DNA from: Choanephora cucurbitarum
Lineage: Eukaryota; Mucoromycota; Mucoromycetes; Mucorales; Choanephoraceae
Direction of reading: 5' to 3'
Length of the DNA stretch: 64,000 nt
Assembly: GCA_025331435.1 (NCBI GenBank)
Contig: JAIWNI010000036.1
Location: 124,001 to 188,000 of the forward strand
The notes beneath the pieces were generated by a model that worked only from the letters and a program-made list of their open reading frames with translations, was not told the origin of the DNA and did no database searches. The translations under genes and the position numbers were made by a program. Shown here piece after piece: positions 12,469 to 24,843 of the stretch (its first letter is position 1; every line of letters begins with the position of its first letter).

Positions 12469-12992
12469 TTATACAAAGTCCCATTTGATAGGGCATATAC
12501 CCATCGAGAGTTCGCCACATACTCGTTCAAACACTAGTACAACAGTGTTAGCTTTTGTTATTTAGATAATAGGATTCAACATACAGCTAGAAGACATATC
12601 TAAACAACCAGATGAACATCCTGGACATGTATCAACTATTTCTGCAACAACAGGCTTGCCTGTATTTCCAACAATTTTGACTTTTCTACCACAATGAGGA
12701 TTTGTATTTGGATTGGCACCTATCAAATCAGAATGAGAAAAAAAAGTTCGAAATCAATCATGCGCCACATACCATTATCCATTTGCAAATGGTTGACAGC
12801 AACAACCATATCACTGTTTTTGCTTTGGCGACCACAAGATCCAAGGCCCGCACTCACATCATAAAAAGTGGCTCTACCCAGAATAGATAGTAGATTTTTG
12901 GCTGTCTTGGAAAGATTTAATGGGCGAGATTCTGTCTGACTAAAGAGACATAGAAAAGCAAAGCAAATGATCAAGAGTAGTTTGTTCATCAT
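12469..12992 (-). CDS. secreted double-psi beta-barrel (RlpA/barwin-like) protein
   Basis: The model is complement(join(12469..12533, 12585..12719, 12773..12992)), 139 residues. A signal peptide (MMNKLLLIICFAFLCLF, cleavage near TES) precedes a compact DPBB domain: ATFYDVSAGLGSCGRQS, SDMVVAVNH, NPHCGRKVKIV, VVAEIVDTCPGCSSGCLDMS, and a C-terminal SMGICPIKWDFV strand reached only through the second intron. This is the fungal RlpA-like/expansin-related fold, secreted and cysteine-bridged, with conserved Cys pairs and the DxCPxC motif. Relatives act at cell walls or are induced during development; the function of this one is unknown. The start at 12992 is preferred to an upstream in-frame Met (13154) because it places the signal peptide at the N-terminus. 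Confidence 0.85.
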
Positions 12993-13758
12993 GTTGTCTA
13001 GAAATAATAAACGAAGAATGAGAGAAGAAGAGATGAAGAAGAAGAGGGGGAGGGGGTAATTGACTCTTTTTGAATCGAAATTTATAGCATTCTCCTTTGG
13101 GGGTGTGCTTTGAAAAGAGATGGTTACTAAACTAGTTTCTTGAGTAATTTCCATTTTAGACTTATTTTGTGTTCTCTACTTCGCATCCTCTTGTCGCCCT
13201 TAAACCCCCCTCTCTCTGCCCCCTTTGTTATTTTGTTTGCAAAAGCATCGATTTTACCTTTTTTTTTAACTTGTCTAGCCCTTTCTTATCTCTCATACAC
13301 AGCTTGAATAAAGAAGGGCTTTTCTCCTGATATAATTGGTTATTGCCAATTTGTTACATAAAGCCCGAAGAGGCAGGTATTGACAGATACCCCTACTTTT
13401 CTTTGTTGTACAAAAAGACACCTATAACACTATCTTAAATCACTTTTTATTATGTGTCTTTATCCACATTCTCCCTAGCTAACATAAGCTAATTTCCCAT
13501 TTTGGATGAGAGAGAGAGCGCTTCAAGGAAAACTTCTTTAACATTTTCAAACATTTAGCAGATCAAATTAAAATCTAATTTCTTAAAATTAAAGGGAATT
13601 TACAAGTGTTTTCCAGACGACAAGGTTGATGTATTATGTTTTTCTTAACTGTATGAAGGATGTAATGTGTATGTATGTACTATGTGAATAACTCATTCTC
13701 TTTATATCGTACGTTCTCTTATATGATTTCAGGTTTCAGATTTATTTTAACAGCACCT
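12993..13758. other. intergenic
   Basis: This stretch holds the promoter of the DPBB gene with a purine-rich tract at 13015-13055, a CT-rich stretch at 13190-13230 and the 3' flank of Med15. No gene was recognised. Confidence 0.4.
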
Positions 13759-15451
13759 TTAGCAACAAGAAGAGAACCTTCTTTTTTGTTCGCATTCGTT
13801 GTCGTTCCAACAAAAGCCTGTCATGATTTCGTTTAAGCGCAAAACACTGGTATCCATGCCAACTTCATACCAGCTACTGAGTACTTCTTTTTCATCGAGT
13901 GTTTCCTTTTTAACGTCATTCTTTTTCATAATGTCATCCTCTTCTGATTCTAATTCAAGTGTATAAGGTTCAAAAAGCAAAGCAGTATGAGATCTTTCTT
14001 CCTTCACGACCTGCATGGAAGGTTCGGGTTCTTGAGTTTGGTCAGATACTGCCAGAATGGCAGCAACATCCTTCAAAACATCGTTGACATACATCATGGT
14101 ATTGCTTATTTTGTCATCTGGTCCCATACCAGGGCGCATAGCACTTATGCTCGTCACAGGGCGAGTCAGTGCTTGCTGCTGCTGTAATTGAGTTTGTGGT
14201 GACTGTATCTGTACTTGGGTCTGCTGAGGCTGCGGGACCTGTGCTGTCGATAATGAATGAAGTTGTTGCTGTTGCAGCAATTGTTGTTGTTGTTGCAATT
14301 GTTGTTGTTGTTGCAACTGTTGTTGTTGTTGTTGTTGCAACTGTTGTTGTTGGACCTGCTGCTGCTGCTGCTGTTGCAGCAAATGCATCATCTGAGCAGC
14401 TTGTTGTGATGGATTGAGTGTAGATTTATCATTCAAGACTTCAGGTTTGACTTGAGGCTGTCCAGCTACTGAGGATGATTGTTGTTGCTCAGAATTTTGA
14501 GCTTGTTCCTGCCTCTCTAATTGCTGTTTAGCAGCCTCTACACGATCATCAAGTAAAGCCACAATTTGCTTCTTTTGAAGTGGAGTCAAACTAATCCTAT
14601 TTTGTGCCGCTTGTTGCAGCAACCAAGTGCACTGAAGAGCACGTGGGGGAAGTAGATTGACAATGGCAGGCGACAAACCACTAGCAATAGCAGCTTGGTA
14701 CACCATTTGTGATTGAGCTTGACGCTGGCTCAATGAGGTGCCTGCATTTGCTGTAGGAGGTGCACCGGGATTTGCCTGTGCAAAATTAGGCGGTTGCGAT
14801 GGCTGCTGATCTTCAGAAGCAGATTGTGGTGGCGTGGAGCTGTGCGTGAGGTCTATCATGTTAGCAGGGCTAGGTATATTCATGTTGGTGGAGCTAGGCG
14901 AGGCTTTGTTCTGCACAGGTGAAGCCTTTTGCTGTTGAGGCGATGCACCTGCTGGAGTCCCACTAGCAGCAACAGTAGCGGATGCCATGGCAGGCGATTG
15001 ATTGATGTTTCGTTGCTTTTTATTAGGTGCTAATTTGAGATCGATACTAGGCCGTTTTATACCAATCTGTTGAGCATTTTGTAATATAGGTGTGCTTGTA
15101 GAAGAATTAGGGTGAGATAAAGTAATATCCATGGGTTGTTGCGGTGTTTGAGCACGATTGAGAGATTGTAATTGGGGGGTATTTTGTCGTTGTTGTTGTT
15201 GTTGTTGTTGATGTGCTTGATTCATAACTTGCTGAGCAAGTTGTTGATTTTGTATAGGTGATGGTTGTTGATAAGTTGGTTGCACATTGGGAGCTTGTTG
15301 TTGTTGTTGCTGAAGAGGCTGAGGCGCTTGTTGTGGCAACTGAGGTGGTTGCTGTGATTGTTGTGGGGCCAATTGTGGATTATGTGTGTGAAGCAGCTGT
15401 TGTTGTTGCTGTTGTTGTTGCTGTTGTTGTTGCTGCTGTTGTTGCTGCTGT

Positions 15452-15483
<32 letters not shown>

Positions 15484-17784
15484 CTGTTGTTGCTGCTGCT
15501 GCTGCTGCAATACATCTGCTGCTGGGTTTGATTGTTGTTGTTCCTGTGTAGAAGCTGGTTGTTGAGGAGCACTTACAGCATTCCTAACCCAAGCAAAATA
15601 ACCATTGAATTGCTCTTTGAGTTTTGTCAAATGTTCCAATGTAATCACATATTTGTTTTGCGAAAGTATATTTAATTGATCTTCAAACATATACTTCATC
15701 AAAATCAAACGCCGAGTAGCTTCCATGTTAGAGGTCAATGCCAAAAACACAGGTAATAAACTATCGATCTTATCGTACATTGGCTTTATTTGAGCGATTT
15801 GTTCCCGAATAGCTACTTTTTCTTGTTCAGACAAGCCTTCAATAACACTACCATGAACTAAGCACTTTGTTAGTTAATTTTTCTTTTTGTCCATTCTTGC
15901 CTTCCTTACTTCTAGATGAACGGATGCTTTCGTCTATTTGGCGAACAAGATCAGTAGCAGCGGCTCTCTGTTGCGCATTGGGACCACGACCTGTTGTATT
16001 ATTTAACTGTTGTGTAGGAAGGCCAGCATTTTGCTGCATTTGAGATTGCTGTGGTGGTTGAGCTTGAGGGAGGTGCTGCTGCTGTTGAACTTTTTGTTGT
16101 GCTTCCTGTTGGCCCTGAACGGCAACCTGTGCTTGGGCTTGGTTTTGTTGTTGCTGAGGCTGCTGTTGTTGAGGCTGTTGAGACTGCTGCTGTTGTTGTG
16201 GTTGTTGTTGAGATTTTTGCTGCTGTTGAGGCTGCTGTTGAGGTTGAGGCTGCTGTTGAGGTTGAGGCTGCTGCTGCTGTTGAGGTTGTTGAGGTTGTTG
16301 AGGTTGTTGAGGCTGTTGAGGTTGTTGAGGTTGAGGCTGTTGCTGTTGGGCTTGCTGCTGCTGCTGTTGCTGTTGTTGCTGTTGTTGTTGTTGCTGTTGT
16401 GCACGAGCTTGCTGAGCCTGTAAATGCTGCATCAACAGCTCTGGATTGATTTGTTGTTGAGGTTGACCATTGGCAAAACTGTTGGCTTGTAATGGTGAAC
16501 TTGTCGCATTTGCATTAGAAACGGATGGTCGATAAGCTTGATTACCCAAAAGAGTAGCAGCATTTGTTGCAGCTGTGCCTGATGGATCCTGAGGTTGAGG
16601 GCTTGCTCCTTGTTGAAGAGCAAGTTGGCGTGCAAGGTAAATCTGAAACTGTCTTGGGGACATGGTCATGACAGCTTGGTTAACATTGTTCGCATTCAAA
16701 CTTTGTAATACGCTAAGAGGAATTTGTTGTTGCTGCAGTGCACTAATATTAGCAGCCATATGGGCAGCAGCGGTAGCATTAGCGTTGTTGTTAGCATTAC
16801 CACCATTGTTATTTCCAGCAGCGGCAGCAGCAGCCATAGCTTGTACAGCACTTCTTTGCAAAGCTAGCAACTGTGCCTGTTGTTGCTGTGATGCTTGTTG
16901 TGGGGGCTGAACCAGACCTTGATTGTGTACGGTTCCTTGTTGAAGTTGTGTTGGTCTGGCTTGCATCATGTTTTGCTGAAACATATTTGGTCTTATCTGA
17001 TTGTTTTGCAGTTGCTGCTGAGGATTTTGTTGCTGTGCAATATTCAACGGAGAAGCCATGTTTTGCATTTGTTGAACAGGCTGCACTTGAGGCGAAGCAG
17101 TCTGTTGTTGTGCTTGCTGCTGCTGTTGTTGTTGTGGTTGAGGTTGAGGTTGAGATTGAGGCTGCTGTTGAGGCTGCTGTTGTTGTGGTTGAGGCTGCTG
17201 TTGTGTCTGTTGCTGCTGTTGCGCCTGTTGTTGCTGTTGCTGTAATAGGGGCGACATCTGCTGACCATTGTTCATTGTATTCAGGTTTAGTTGCAGTTGA
17301 TTGTCATTAAGCATAGGTGCTCCATTATTTTGACTTTGGAGTTGGAACTTTATTTGATGAAATTTTCTTGCGTATGCAAGAATATATTGATTCTAAGAAA
17401 AACAAAGAAAGTTGTCAGACAAATCAGAACATATCAAGAATTGAAGCATACATACTTTGCTTGTACTTCTTGTATAGAGTGTCAACTCAAAGTTCTTTGC
17501 TGCAGCAAATATATCGTTGTCTGAAGTTGCAGGTGAAAGGTGCTTAAGAGCATTGCCACTAAACACAATTAAACTACTGAACACAACTTAGTTCTAAAAA
17601 AATCTTACAGTTGAGTTACGAAGCGTGCTCTGTCTTGAACACTAAGTTCTTCTCGCCAGTTAGCGTTAGGAACTTCATTTTGGAGGTTCAAATTAAGTGG
17701 ATTTTGCTGTTGTTGCTGTTGCTGGTTTGGCTGGCCGAGCTGGTTTGGCTGGCCATTTGGTATATTTGGGTTTTGCGGATTCAT
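13759..17784 (-). CDS. MED15: Mediator tail subunit Med15 (KIX domain, polyglutamine)
   Basis: The model is complement(join(13759..15857, 15910..17392, 17456..17558, 17609..17784)), 1286 residues. After a Gln/Asn-rich leader comes a KIX-type three-helix domain (about 43-110: WREELSVQDRARFVTQL, then helices encoded in exons 2 and 3). KIX domains of Med15/Gal11 bind activator peptides. Long glutamine tracts follow, then a 52-nt intron (15858-15909, TTAACTAAC branch point) that joins two frames otherwise separated by a stop. It leads into a conserved helical block (IREQIAQIKPMYDKIDSLLP) and a second Q-rich half with an acidic C-terminal end. The protein is nuclear, in the Mediator tail. An alternative last intron (13818-13870) would replace the final residues by a basic tail ending at 13742; I cannot decide between the two. 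Confidence 0.87.
15386..15508 (-). repeat. CAG/CAA polyglutamine tract
   Basis: About 40 consecutive glutamine codons, a mixture of CAA and CAG, inside Med15. Further shorter tracts lie at 14260-14390, 15187-15215, 16060-16400 and 17100-17250. Mixed codons limit slippage, but the tract lengths are expected to vary between strains. Confidence 0.9.
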
Positions 17785-18357
17785 AACCTAACAAGATCGA
17801 GCAAAGAAGAAGAAAAAAAAGAGAAACGCGCAATGAAAAATTATTTATAGTCAACGGAGTTTTTTCTTCATGATAGAACATGGATTGCAAATGGAAGTTA
17901 TCTTAAAGCATATGATTAATTATACGTATTTGCTCATGACTATTTATCGATAACTGTTAGGTTTTTATTGAGCGTGCAAACAACAGATAATGAGTATAAA
18001 TCATAGATAAGTTGAGAAACAAAAAGACCTAAAAATGTACTTTCTAAACAGCTACAGGAGCTGATTTTATAGGTCATATTAAACAAAATGAAAGTATATT
18101 CTTTTCATCTTCTATTATGCACATATACATGTGTTTGAGATATTGCAAGGAAAAAAGGGGGAATTGGATTCCTTGCCTTGTATCAATAGCTTTTCGGGAC
18201 AAAAAAGATTGTTTATTATTTCCGTTATGCAAAAGAAAAAAATTAAGAAGGCACTTTCTAATGATGCCTTTAAAAAAACTATCTATACAGAAGAAAAAAA
18301 AAGTATTTTCAGTTTCTAAGCTTAAAACAAAATATTAAAAGAGGAGAAGGATATTGA
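17785..18357. other. intergenic between Med15 and the asparaginase gene
   Basis: AT-rich, with A-rich runs at 18235-18310. It contains the Med15 promoter and the 3' flank of the asparaginase gene; nothing else was seen. Confidence 0.4.
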
Positions 18358-20829
18358 TTATTGCAAACGCAACTTAAAAGCGAGTAAAGAGTGCATTTCT
18401 TCAAGTAAGTCTAAGGAAACCTTGCCATCGTCTTTTTTGATGAGCATGTTGATCTTGTCCAATACAGTCATGCCCCAGGTATCTTCCAGCTTCAAGTCAA
18501 TCTTTGGTTGATTCAACAGAATTTTAAAAATAGACAATCGGCCCATAAAAGCTGCAATATCGATAGCTCTTCGGCCTTCAATGGGCTCTGCCCAATTTAC
18601 GTCAAATCCTGCTTCTAGTGCAATTTGAATCCATTTGATGTTGTTGATTTTGACAGCCTTAAACCAATAAGGGCCCATATCGTCAATTTCGCTCTCTGCT
18701 AAATGAGCACCAGCTTCACGTAACATTCGGACAACCTCTGAACGCTTTTCGACAACAGCATCAAACAATGGTGTGTGGCCTGTGCGATCACGTGCATGAA
18801 GAGAAGCGCCATGAAGAAGCAAATACTCAACAATCTTCAAATGGCCTTCCTTACAGGCAACGTGAAGAGGAACACGTCCGTCGTAATCCACACAGTTCAG
18901 ATTGATCATTTCGCTCATACCTTCAACCAGCAGACTGAGACCGTCCAAATCATTAGAGCTAGCAGCAGAGCATAGCAAAACAGGAGCTAATGCTTTTTGA
19001 GCCACCATTTCTTCTTCAACAGACATAGTCAAGTCGGCCATGTCAATGTTTGATGATTCTGATTCATCAAGCTCGAGCTCCTTACGAACTGCTAGCTTGC
19101 TTCGGGCAGAGAATTTCATCATGATGTTTACAAGTATATTTGTTCGATTGCTCGATGCACTGAAGCGCTGATAAGGGGCACGTACTGTGAGTTCTCCACG
19201 CAAATTGCGAGTCATCATCTTGCGAACATGGTCAGGATTGTTTGGTGTTTTGCCGAGAAGATAGGCTAATTTAGATAATGCACATTCAGGTGTCATATCA
19301 GCACCAGGTACCACGCCAATGGCAGAAAGCTGCTTGCCAGTAGCATAAGCATCAGTGACAAGCCCCTTTCTACATTGAGTACAGTTTACAATAACGACGC
19401 CGCGATCAGTAGCCTCCTTAAGTGCAGCCAAGAGTGCAGGGCGACAAGGAGCATTTCCTGCACCAAACGTTTCAAGTACAACACCCTGCAATGGAGGGGC
19501 TAAGAAAGCTCTGATGGTGGAGTCATTGATACCTGGAAAAAGTCGCAAGGAGCCCACATTTGGATTGAGCTTTGTACAAACGTCAAACTTTGCAATTTGT
19601 GTGGGACGAAGCACCAAGGGCCACTTGACATCTTTCATCAAAAGAAATTGCTTAATAAAATTGGCAAATGCAAATGCTTTTTTTTTTTCACTTACCAATA
19701 TTGATACCAATATCTACCAAAGCGGGCATATTGGGAGAATCAAACGCTTCAAAGTCAACAGCACTGATCTTACTTGTTCTGTTACCACGATAGAGCTTCT
19801 TGCCGAAATATAAAGAAACTTCGGGGATTACGAAATGACCAGCTACTGTCAATGCACCCAGCAAATTGTCTACAGCATCATTTCTGACCTCAGTTAAGGG
19901 AACTTGGGATCCTGTAATAATCACTGTTTTTCCTAGCTCTTCCAACATAAAGCTCAGTGCACTAGCAGTATAAGCCATCGTGTCTGTACCGTGCAATACA
20001 ATGAATGCATCGTACAACTGGTAGTTTTCTTTAATATCCCCCGCAATTCGAGCCCAATCTGAGAAAAAATATCATGAATTGGAGATAATCTCTTTTTTTT
20101 TTCATTTCCCTTTACCTGACATTGTAATGTCACACGAATCTAGAAGAGGTACATACTCCAAAATAGAATATCTAAAACAGTAATTTTCGTGAGAATTTTG
20201 TCTTGTTATTTTTCACTAGGTTTCATAATACCTGATTCTTTTACCAAACAAACTGACAGGTGTAATCAAGCTAGGCAATTGAAATGTTTTTGTCTTTCCC
20301 TTGTCGGGACCCTCCTGCTCAATTGCTTTAACTGTGTTAGTGACACTACCGAAATCAAAAGGGTTTTTATCCGAAATGTTTAAGCTGTCAAGACTATCGT
20401 GCGAGGAAGAGCGGCTGAGAACAGGCTTATCAGAATCGCTTTGAGGATCATGAAAACGGCGCACTTTAGAAAGTGATTCTGCAAAATAATTGGGAAGCTG
20501 TTTTTTATAAAATATTGAATGAGATCAATAACAGCAACAACAAAAGCGATATGCATTAACTTACAGGAATATAACCATGCTCGGGTGTATGCTTCATACC
20601 GATAGTACCGCCAGTATAAATAACAAGTACTCTAGAAATATCTATAGATCTATCTTGTTAAAAAAAAATTTTTTTTCTCTCTTTCTATTGATTGTTCGCT
20701 TTTACCAGGTGCTAGCATATCATTACGGTCGACACCAAGTTGAGCTCCAACAGCAGCATTTTCGTAAATAACATTGTCGCTCCTGATAGGCTTAAGTAAG
20801 GATTGTGCTATGCCGTTCTCGTTTCTCAT
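18358..20829 (-). CDS. cytosolic L-asparaginase fused to ankyrin repeats
   Basis: The model is complement(join(18358..19631, 19696..20058, 20116..20171, 20232..20497, 20565..20641, 20706..20829)), 719 residues, in frame across five introns. The type I asparaginase core has both threonine motifs: TGGTIGM at about 51-57 and HGTDTM at 197-202, plus TGSQVPL and the VLETFGAGNAP segment. The enzyme hydrolyses asparagine to aspartate and ammonia. No signal peptide is visible, so it is probably cytosolic. The C-terminal 180 residues contain ankyrin repeats (DYDGRVPLHVACKEGHLKIVEYLLLHGA and following units, about 545-690), the same order as in mammalian ASPG and unlike the short secreted yeast Asp3. 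An insert rich in Ser/Asp (about 90-120) separates the first motif from the rest of the core. Confidence 0.92.
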
Positions 20830-20986
20830 GTTATTTCAATGGCAAGATATAGATATTAAAAAGAAGAAAGGAAAGGACTTTAGCTTTTATTTCTTTTTTT
20901 TTCTTTTCAAAAAAGGACCGGACTTTAGATTGATTCACAACTAATCCCATTGGCATTTTATAAGGCAGAAGACATCACAGTCGGCT

Positions 20987-22792
20987 TTATTTGGCATGAG
21001 GAAATACAGACAAAAGAAGGTTCAAAGCGTGGTTTCTGTCCTTTTCATCTATTGACTCAAATAGAAGATTCAGATCTGTACAGAAAGCCTCTATGTTGTT
21101 GTATCCTTTTTTTAGCAAAAGCTTCTTGTATATATCATGCAGTAAATCAGTTTCAAATCTAAAAGTCATAAGAGTGCTCAGATACGTCTTGAGTGTATTT
21201 CTGAGCAAGATGGAGTCAAATGCTATGCGTGAATAAGTAACGCAGTTTGTTTTTCTCTTTTCTTTTTATCACTTCCATACCTTTAGGTAGCGAATCACCC
21301 ACAAAAGTCACATGCTGCTCATTGACTTTAGCTGTAACAGGATTCTCTAACAATTGAACCCATCCTTTCATTTTCTCTTTTCTTACTTGCTCTGTTGTAG
21401 TGGAGAAGATACCCAGTCTCAATTCTCGAAGATTAGCAAGTTCGTCTTGAGTAATATCTTTGTCTGCCATGCGCTGAGTAAGATAGGTATGTAAGTCGTT
21501 TTTGAGTCTAGCTTCTTCTATTTTCATTTCGCGCTTTTCTTTCTCTTCATTGGCTTTCTCTTCATTAAGTCTATTTCTTCTTTCAATCCTTTCAAATGCT
21601 TCTCTTTGCTTCTCTTCTTCCTCTATTTTTTGTCTTTTTGCTTCTTCATCAAACTGAGAACAGAAAGAGAGTCAACAAAAAAGTGCACACACACAGGAAT
21701 TCCAACTTTACCTTGACTTCCAATCTTCGACTTCTCTTCCGAGGCACAAGCTCCAATTCTCTAGCTTTTTTGAGTTTGGCTTCATTTCTAAGCCGTGCAG
21801 CCTCACGTGCCTCCATTTTACCAATAATCTCAAGTCCTAATTCGCAGATTTTAACCCCTAGTTCTTTAGCAGCTCCCTTAGATTTGGTAGATTCGAAGAT
21901 TTTCACTGTCTGACGCCATGATTCAATAGAATGACAAACTAGTTCGAATGTGAAGTTTCGGCTATTGAGCATATCAATCCCCTTTTTGCCTTGAGGAATA
22001 GGAATTTCGCGATAAAGACGAAAGCCGCCAAAATACCAATATGTCCAGCCTTTACTATCCGTACCTAAAGGTTCTAATCTCTAGCATGACACATCAGTCG
22101 GCATGAAGTTGAAAAAAAAGAGAAAGAGTGGATAACATACCATATCATCAGGAATCAAGTTTTCATTCTTGTAAGATATAAAATCTTCGTCTTTAAGATC
22201 CATGTAGGCCTGTTCAATCTTTTTGAGCAAATCAATTTTCCTTAATATATCAAGCTTGAAGAAAGAAACATCTGGGAAGAGTTGGCGAAGTGATTCATCG
22301 AAATTGTAAAGTGTCGTATTTTGACGTTGGCGTGTGGTAAGAAGAGGACAGACGATTTTGGTCATAAACTCTGCTAAAACTTTACTAGGCTGTTCAGTGC
22401 TGACGCTTATCTCGCTCGAAATACTAGATTCACGCGTTGTTTGTGCTGACTCGTTTAGTTGCTCACCATACAATAAAGCTTGTTCAAGTGACTCGATAGA
22501 GAAAGAAGCTGGTAGCTTGAAGTATGCACGAAACATATGAAAAAACTGATAAGCGCTGATAAATGGCCATGAAGCATGTAGAATTTCCTCTATTTGTATC
22601 TGTTTTGTTAAGACACTAAGCATTGGTCAAGAAAGAAGAGAGAGAAAAAAATGAAATGGTCATACCTGGAGAAGATTTGCTTGTAACATTGATCTCAGGC
22701 TTGTCTTTCTTTTCTTGGTTCTTTACAGCTTTCGCTTCGTTGCTTTTTGCAGGCGTCTTTTTGTTGTTTACTGATGAGTTTTTCGATGGCAT
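20987..22792 (-). CDS. DDT/WHIM-domain chromatin remodelling factor-like protein
   Basis: The model is complement(join(20987..21222, 21281..21653, 21712..22080, 22141..22589, 22666..22792)), 517 residues. A short Lys-rich N-terminus precedes a DDT-like helical domain (about 43-90: EILHASWPFISAYQFFHMFRAYF). A WHIM-type segment follows, with the diagnostic GWTYWYFGGFRLYRE (about 201-215). A long basic coiled-coil stretch (about 230-330) and a helical C-terminal end come after it. DDT plus WHIM is typical of ISWI-partner subunits (ACF1, RSF1, CECR2, Ioc3/Itc1 relatives), which suggests a nuclear role in nucleosome spacing; no PHD or bromodomain is present. The first intron is best ended at an acceptor inside the next open frame (AAATAG before 22589), because the upstream acceptor gives a stop. 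Confidence 0.78.
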
Positions 22793-23076
22793 TTTATGAA
22801 GTCAAAAGTGGAAGAAGAAAATAAATAAGCAAAAAATAGTAACACATACTTGTTCGCGTACGCGTTGATTTTTGACGCGTTAATTTGACAGCCTTCACTT
22901 TTTTTGGACCAATGACAGCTGGTTAGTAGATTTCTGTCTTACATGCATATCAAAAACACGTAGCCATATGACAACATCAGCTTTTATTTAATGCTTCTAT
23001 TATAAACTTCGTATATAACGATACTTTAACATGATGTAGTTGCGCTTCTTTGTTTTTCTTTTTTGAAGCAGTCCAA

Positions 23077-24843
23077 TTAAGCACTGTCGTCATTCTGTCT
23101 TTGCGAAACAATCGATCGAGCGGTAGGATCAGTGGCTTCAACATTTACAATTTCAGAAGCAGGTGACAAAGAACCAGAGCGACTAAGAGCTGGGGGAGTG
23201 ATGCTTATAGCGCCGGTCTCCTGCTGACTTACTATGGGAATCAAGGCATCAATCCAATATTCAATAGCTTCAACAGAATCTGTACTAGACAATGAAATGG
23301 TTCGCTTGCTTGCAAAAATTCCTTTTAAGGGCTTTCCCTTTAACTGTAGAAGTCGTTTGCTGGGGTCAATAAGCAGAGTGCACTTGGGAGCAAACATAAC
23401 TAAATCAGGTTTGAAAGGAGCTTTTACTAAATCCTGTTCGGACTTATAGCCATAAAGCATACCAACTAAAACGAAATCAAGTTAGTGGATCAGATGGTGG
23501 CTTAAACAATATCATTCCATTACCTGGACTCAAAATGTAGTAAGTAGGAGCCCATTTCTTGCTTTGGTGTTTTTGTAGGATGCCATGAGCCAATGGTTGA
23601 ACAAGAGGATGAGATGCATGAGGGAAATCAATATTTTCTTCCTCTTTGAATTCAGCTGATAATCCAACCAGCTCATTTTGGTGGTGCTGATAGAAGCTTG
23701 CCCATTCTGTATCTGTCTCAATTGATTTGAAGATAGCAGCTACCTTGGCTACACCTTCCAGATTTTCCAAGTGATGTTCATTTCGATAGGTTTCAAAAGT
23801 TTGGAAGAGTTTTGAATAGGCATTGATGATTTTTTCTTGCTCGAACTGACGGTACTGATCTTGAACTTCCAGAAGATCTTTATGTAGCTGATTCTCATGC
23901 TGGTGAAGATCTCTGACAGTATGCGAAACCACTATAGGAACGTGTTGAGATAGAGCAAAATCCATACATTGTTACTTGTAATACCATATCTCGAAAGCAA
24001 GGGATCTTTCTTGGGTACAAAATAAGGACCCTTGGCCTTTTCTAGCTCTTTGACTGTATCGTAGACATTTGTATTGAATTGTGTGATAAGTTTGTCAGCT
24101 CGTTTACGGCAATCCCATAACTTTGTCGTTTTCAACTTTTTATTGCGTCTCAAAGATTGCTTCATATCTCGAATATCTTTCAACATGATATTTAAGGCAG
24201 GAGTGACATCACCCTCGATAAAATCAACAAAGTCCTGATGAATTAAGCTGTTTTCACGCGTATATTGTCTGAATGCGGTCCATGCATCTTGTACACCATT
24301 CGAGGATTTAAACTGATCTTGAATTTTAGTGGGGATAGTATATTTGATGTCGATTTTCCTGTAGTCTTTACCGATACTAGACTCTATTTTCTTTATGCGC
24401 TTAAACATACTGACCTATGTTTTAATTCGTTTTAGAAAGCAGCAAAGAAAGTTTTAATGACCAAAAAAGAAAGAGATGCTTACGAGATATTTGACAGATA
24501 TTTCCCAACTTAAGAGTCGATGGCAGAGGACCTTAACAGGTTCAATTCCGTCTCGCATTGAATAGATATGCTTCTGCATTGTCCTTTTTCTTGTAGGAAA
24601 GCGAATACGGGCAGATGTTTTTGGACGTGCTCTAAATTTAGGAGGTGGCAAGTGACGATTTTGCTCAGAGGCATCGACTTCATTTTCAGCATCATGCTCC
24701 AACCATGGTAAACCTGTCTGACCAGCAGTGACATTTAATGATGGGTTGGGATGTGGGAAGGCATGCTCTGTCTTTTCATTAAAAGGGGTAACTTTGTTTT
24801 GATGAGAATTAGATCCTGATTCAGATAAATTAGTAGTTGACAT
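23077..24843 (-). CDS. Slm1/Slm2-like F-BAR and PH domain protein
   Basis: The model is complement(join(23077..23465, 23524..23931, 23985..24414, 24484..24843)), 528 residues. The N-terminal about 100 residues are low in structure. A BAR-like helical region (about 105-370) opens with the sequence EPVKVLCHRLLSWEISVKYL and contains KKDPLLSRY. A PH domain follows (about 380-500: HGILQKHQSKKWAPTYYILS, then IEYWIDALI as its C-terminal helix). This order matches fungal Slm1/Slm2, which bind PI(4,5)P2 at eisosomes and act as targets and activators of TORC2. The intron ending at 23932 has two possible in-frame donors (23984 or 23975); the first is preferred because the joined text fits the family better. 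The last about 30 residues are Ser/Pro-rich. Confidence 0.82.

Noticed and set aside
16003..17310. Several long frames (Leu-, Val-, Ala- or Asn/Ser-rich) opposite or out of frame with Med15
   Set aside because: They are translations of the CAG/CAA repeats in other frames; the Med15 frame has a KIX domain and conserved blocks.
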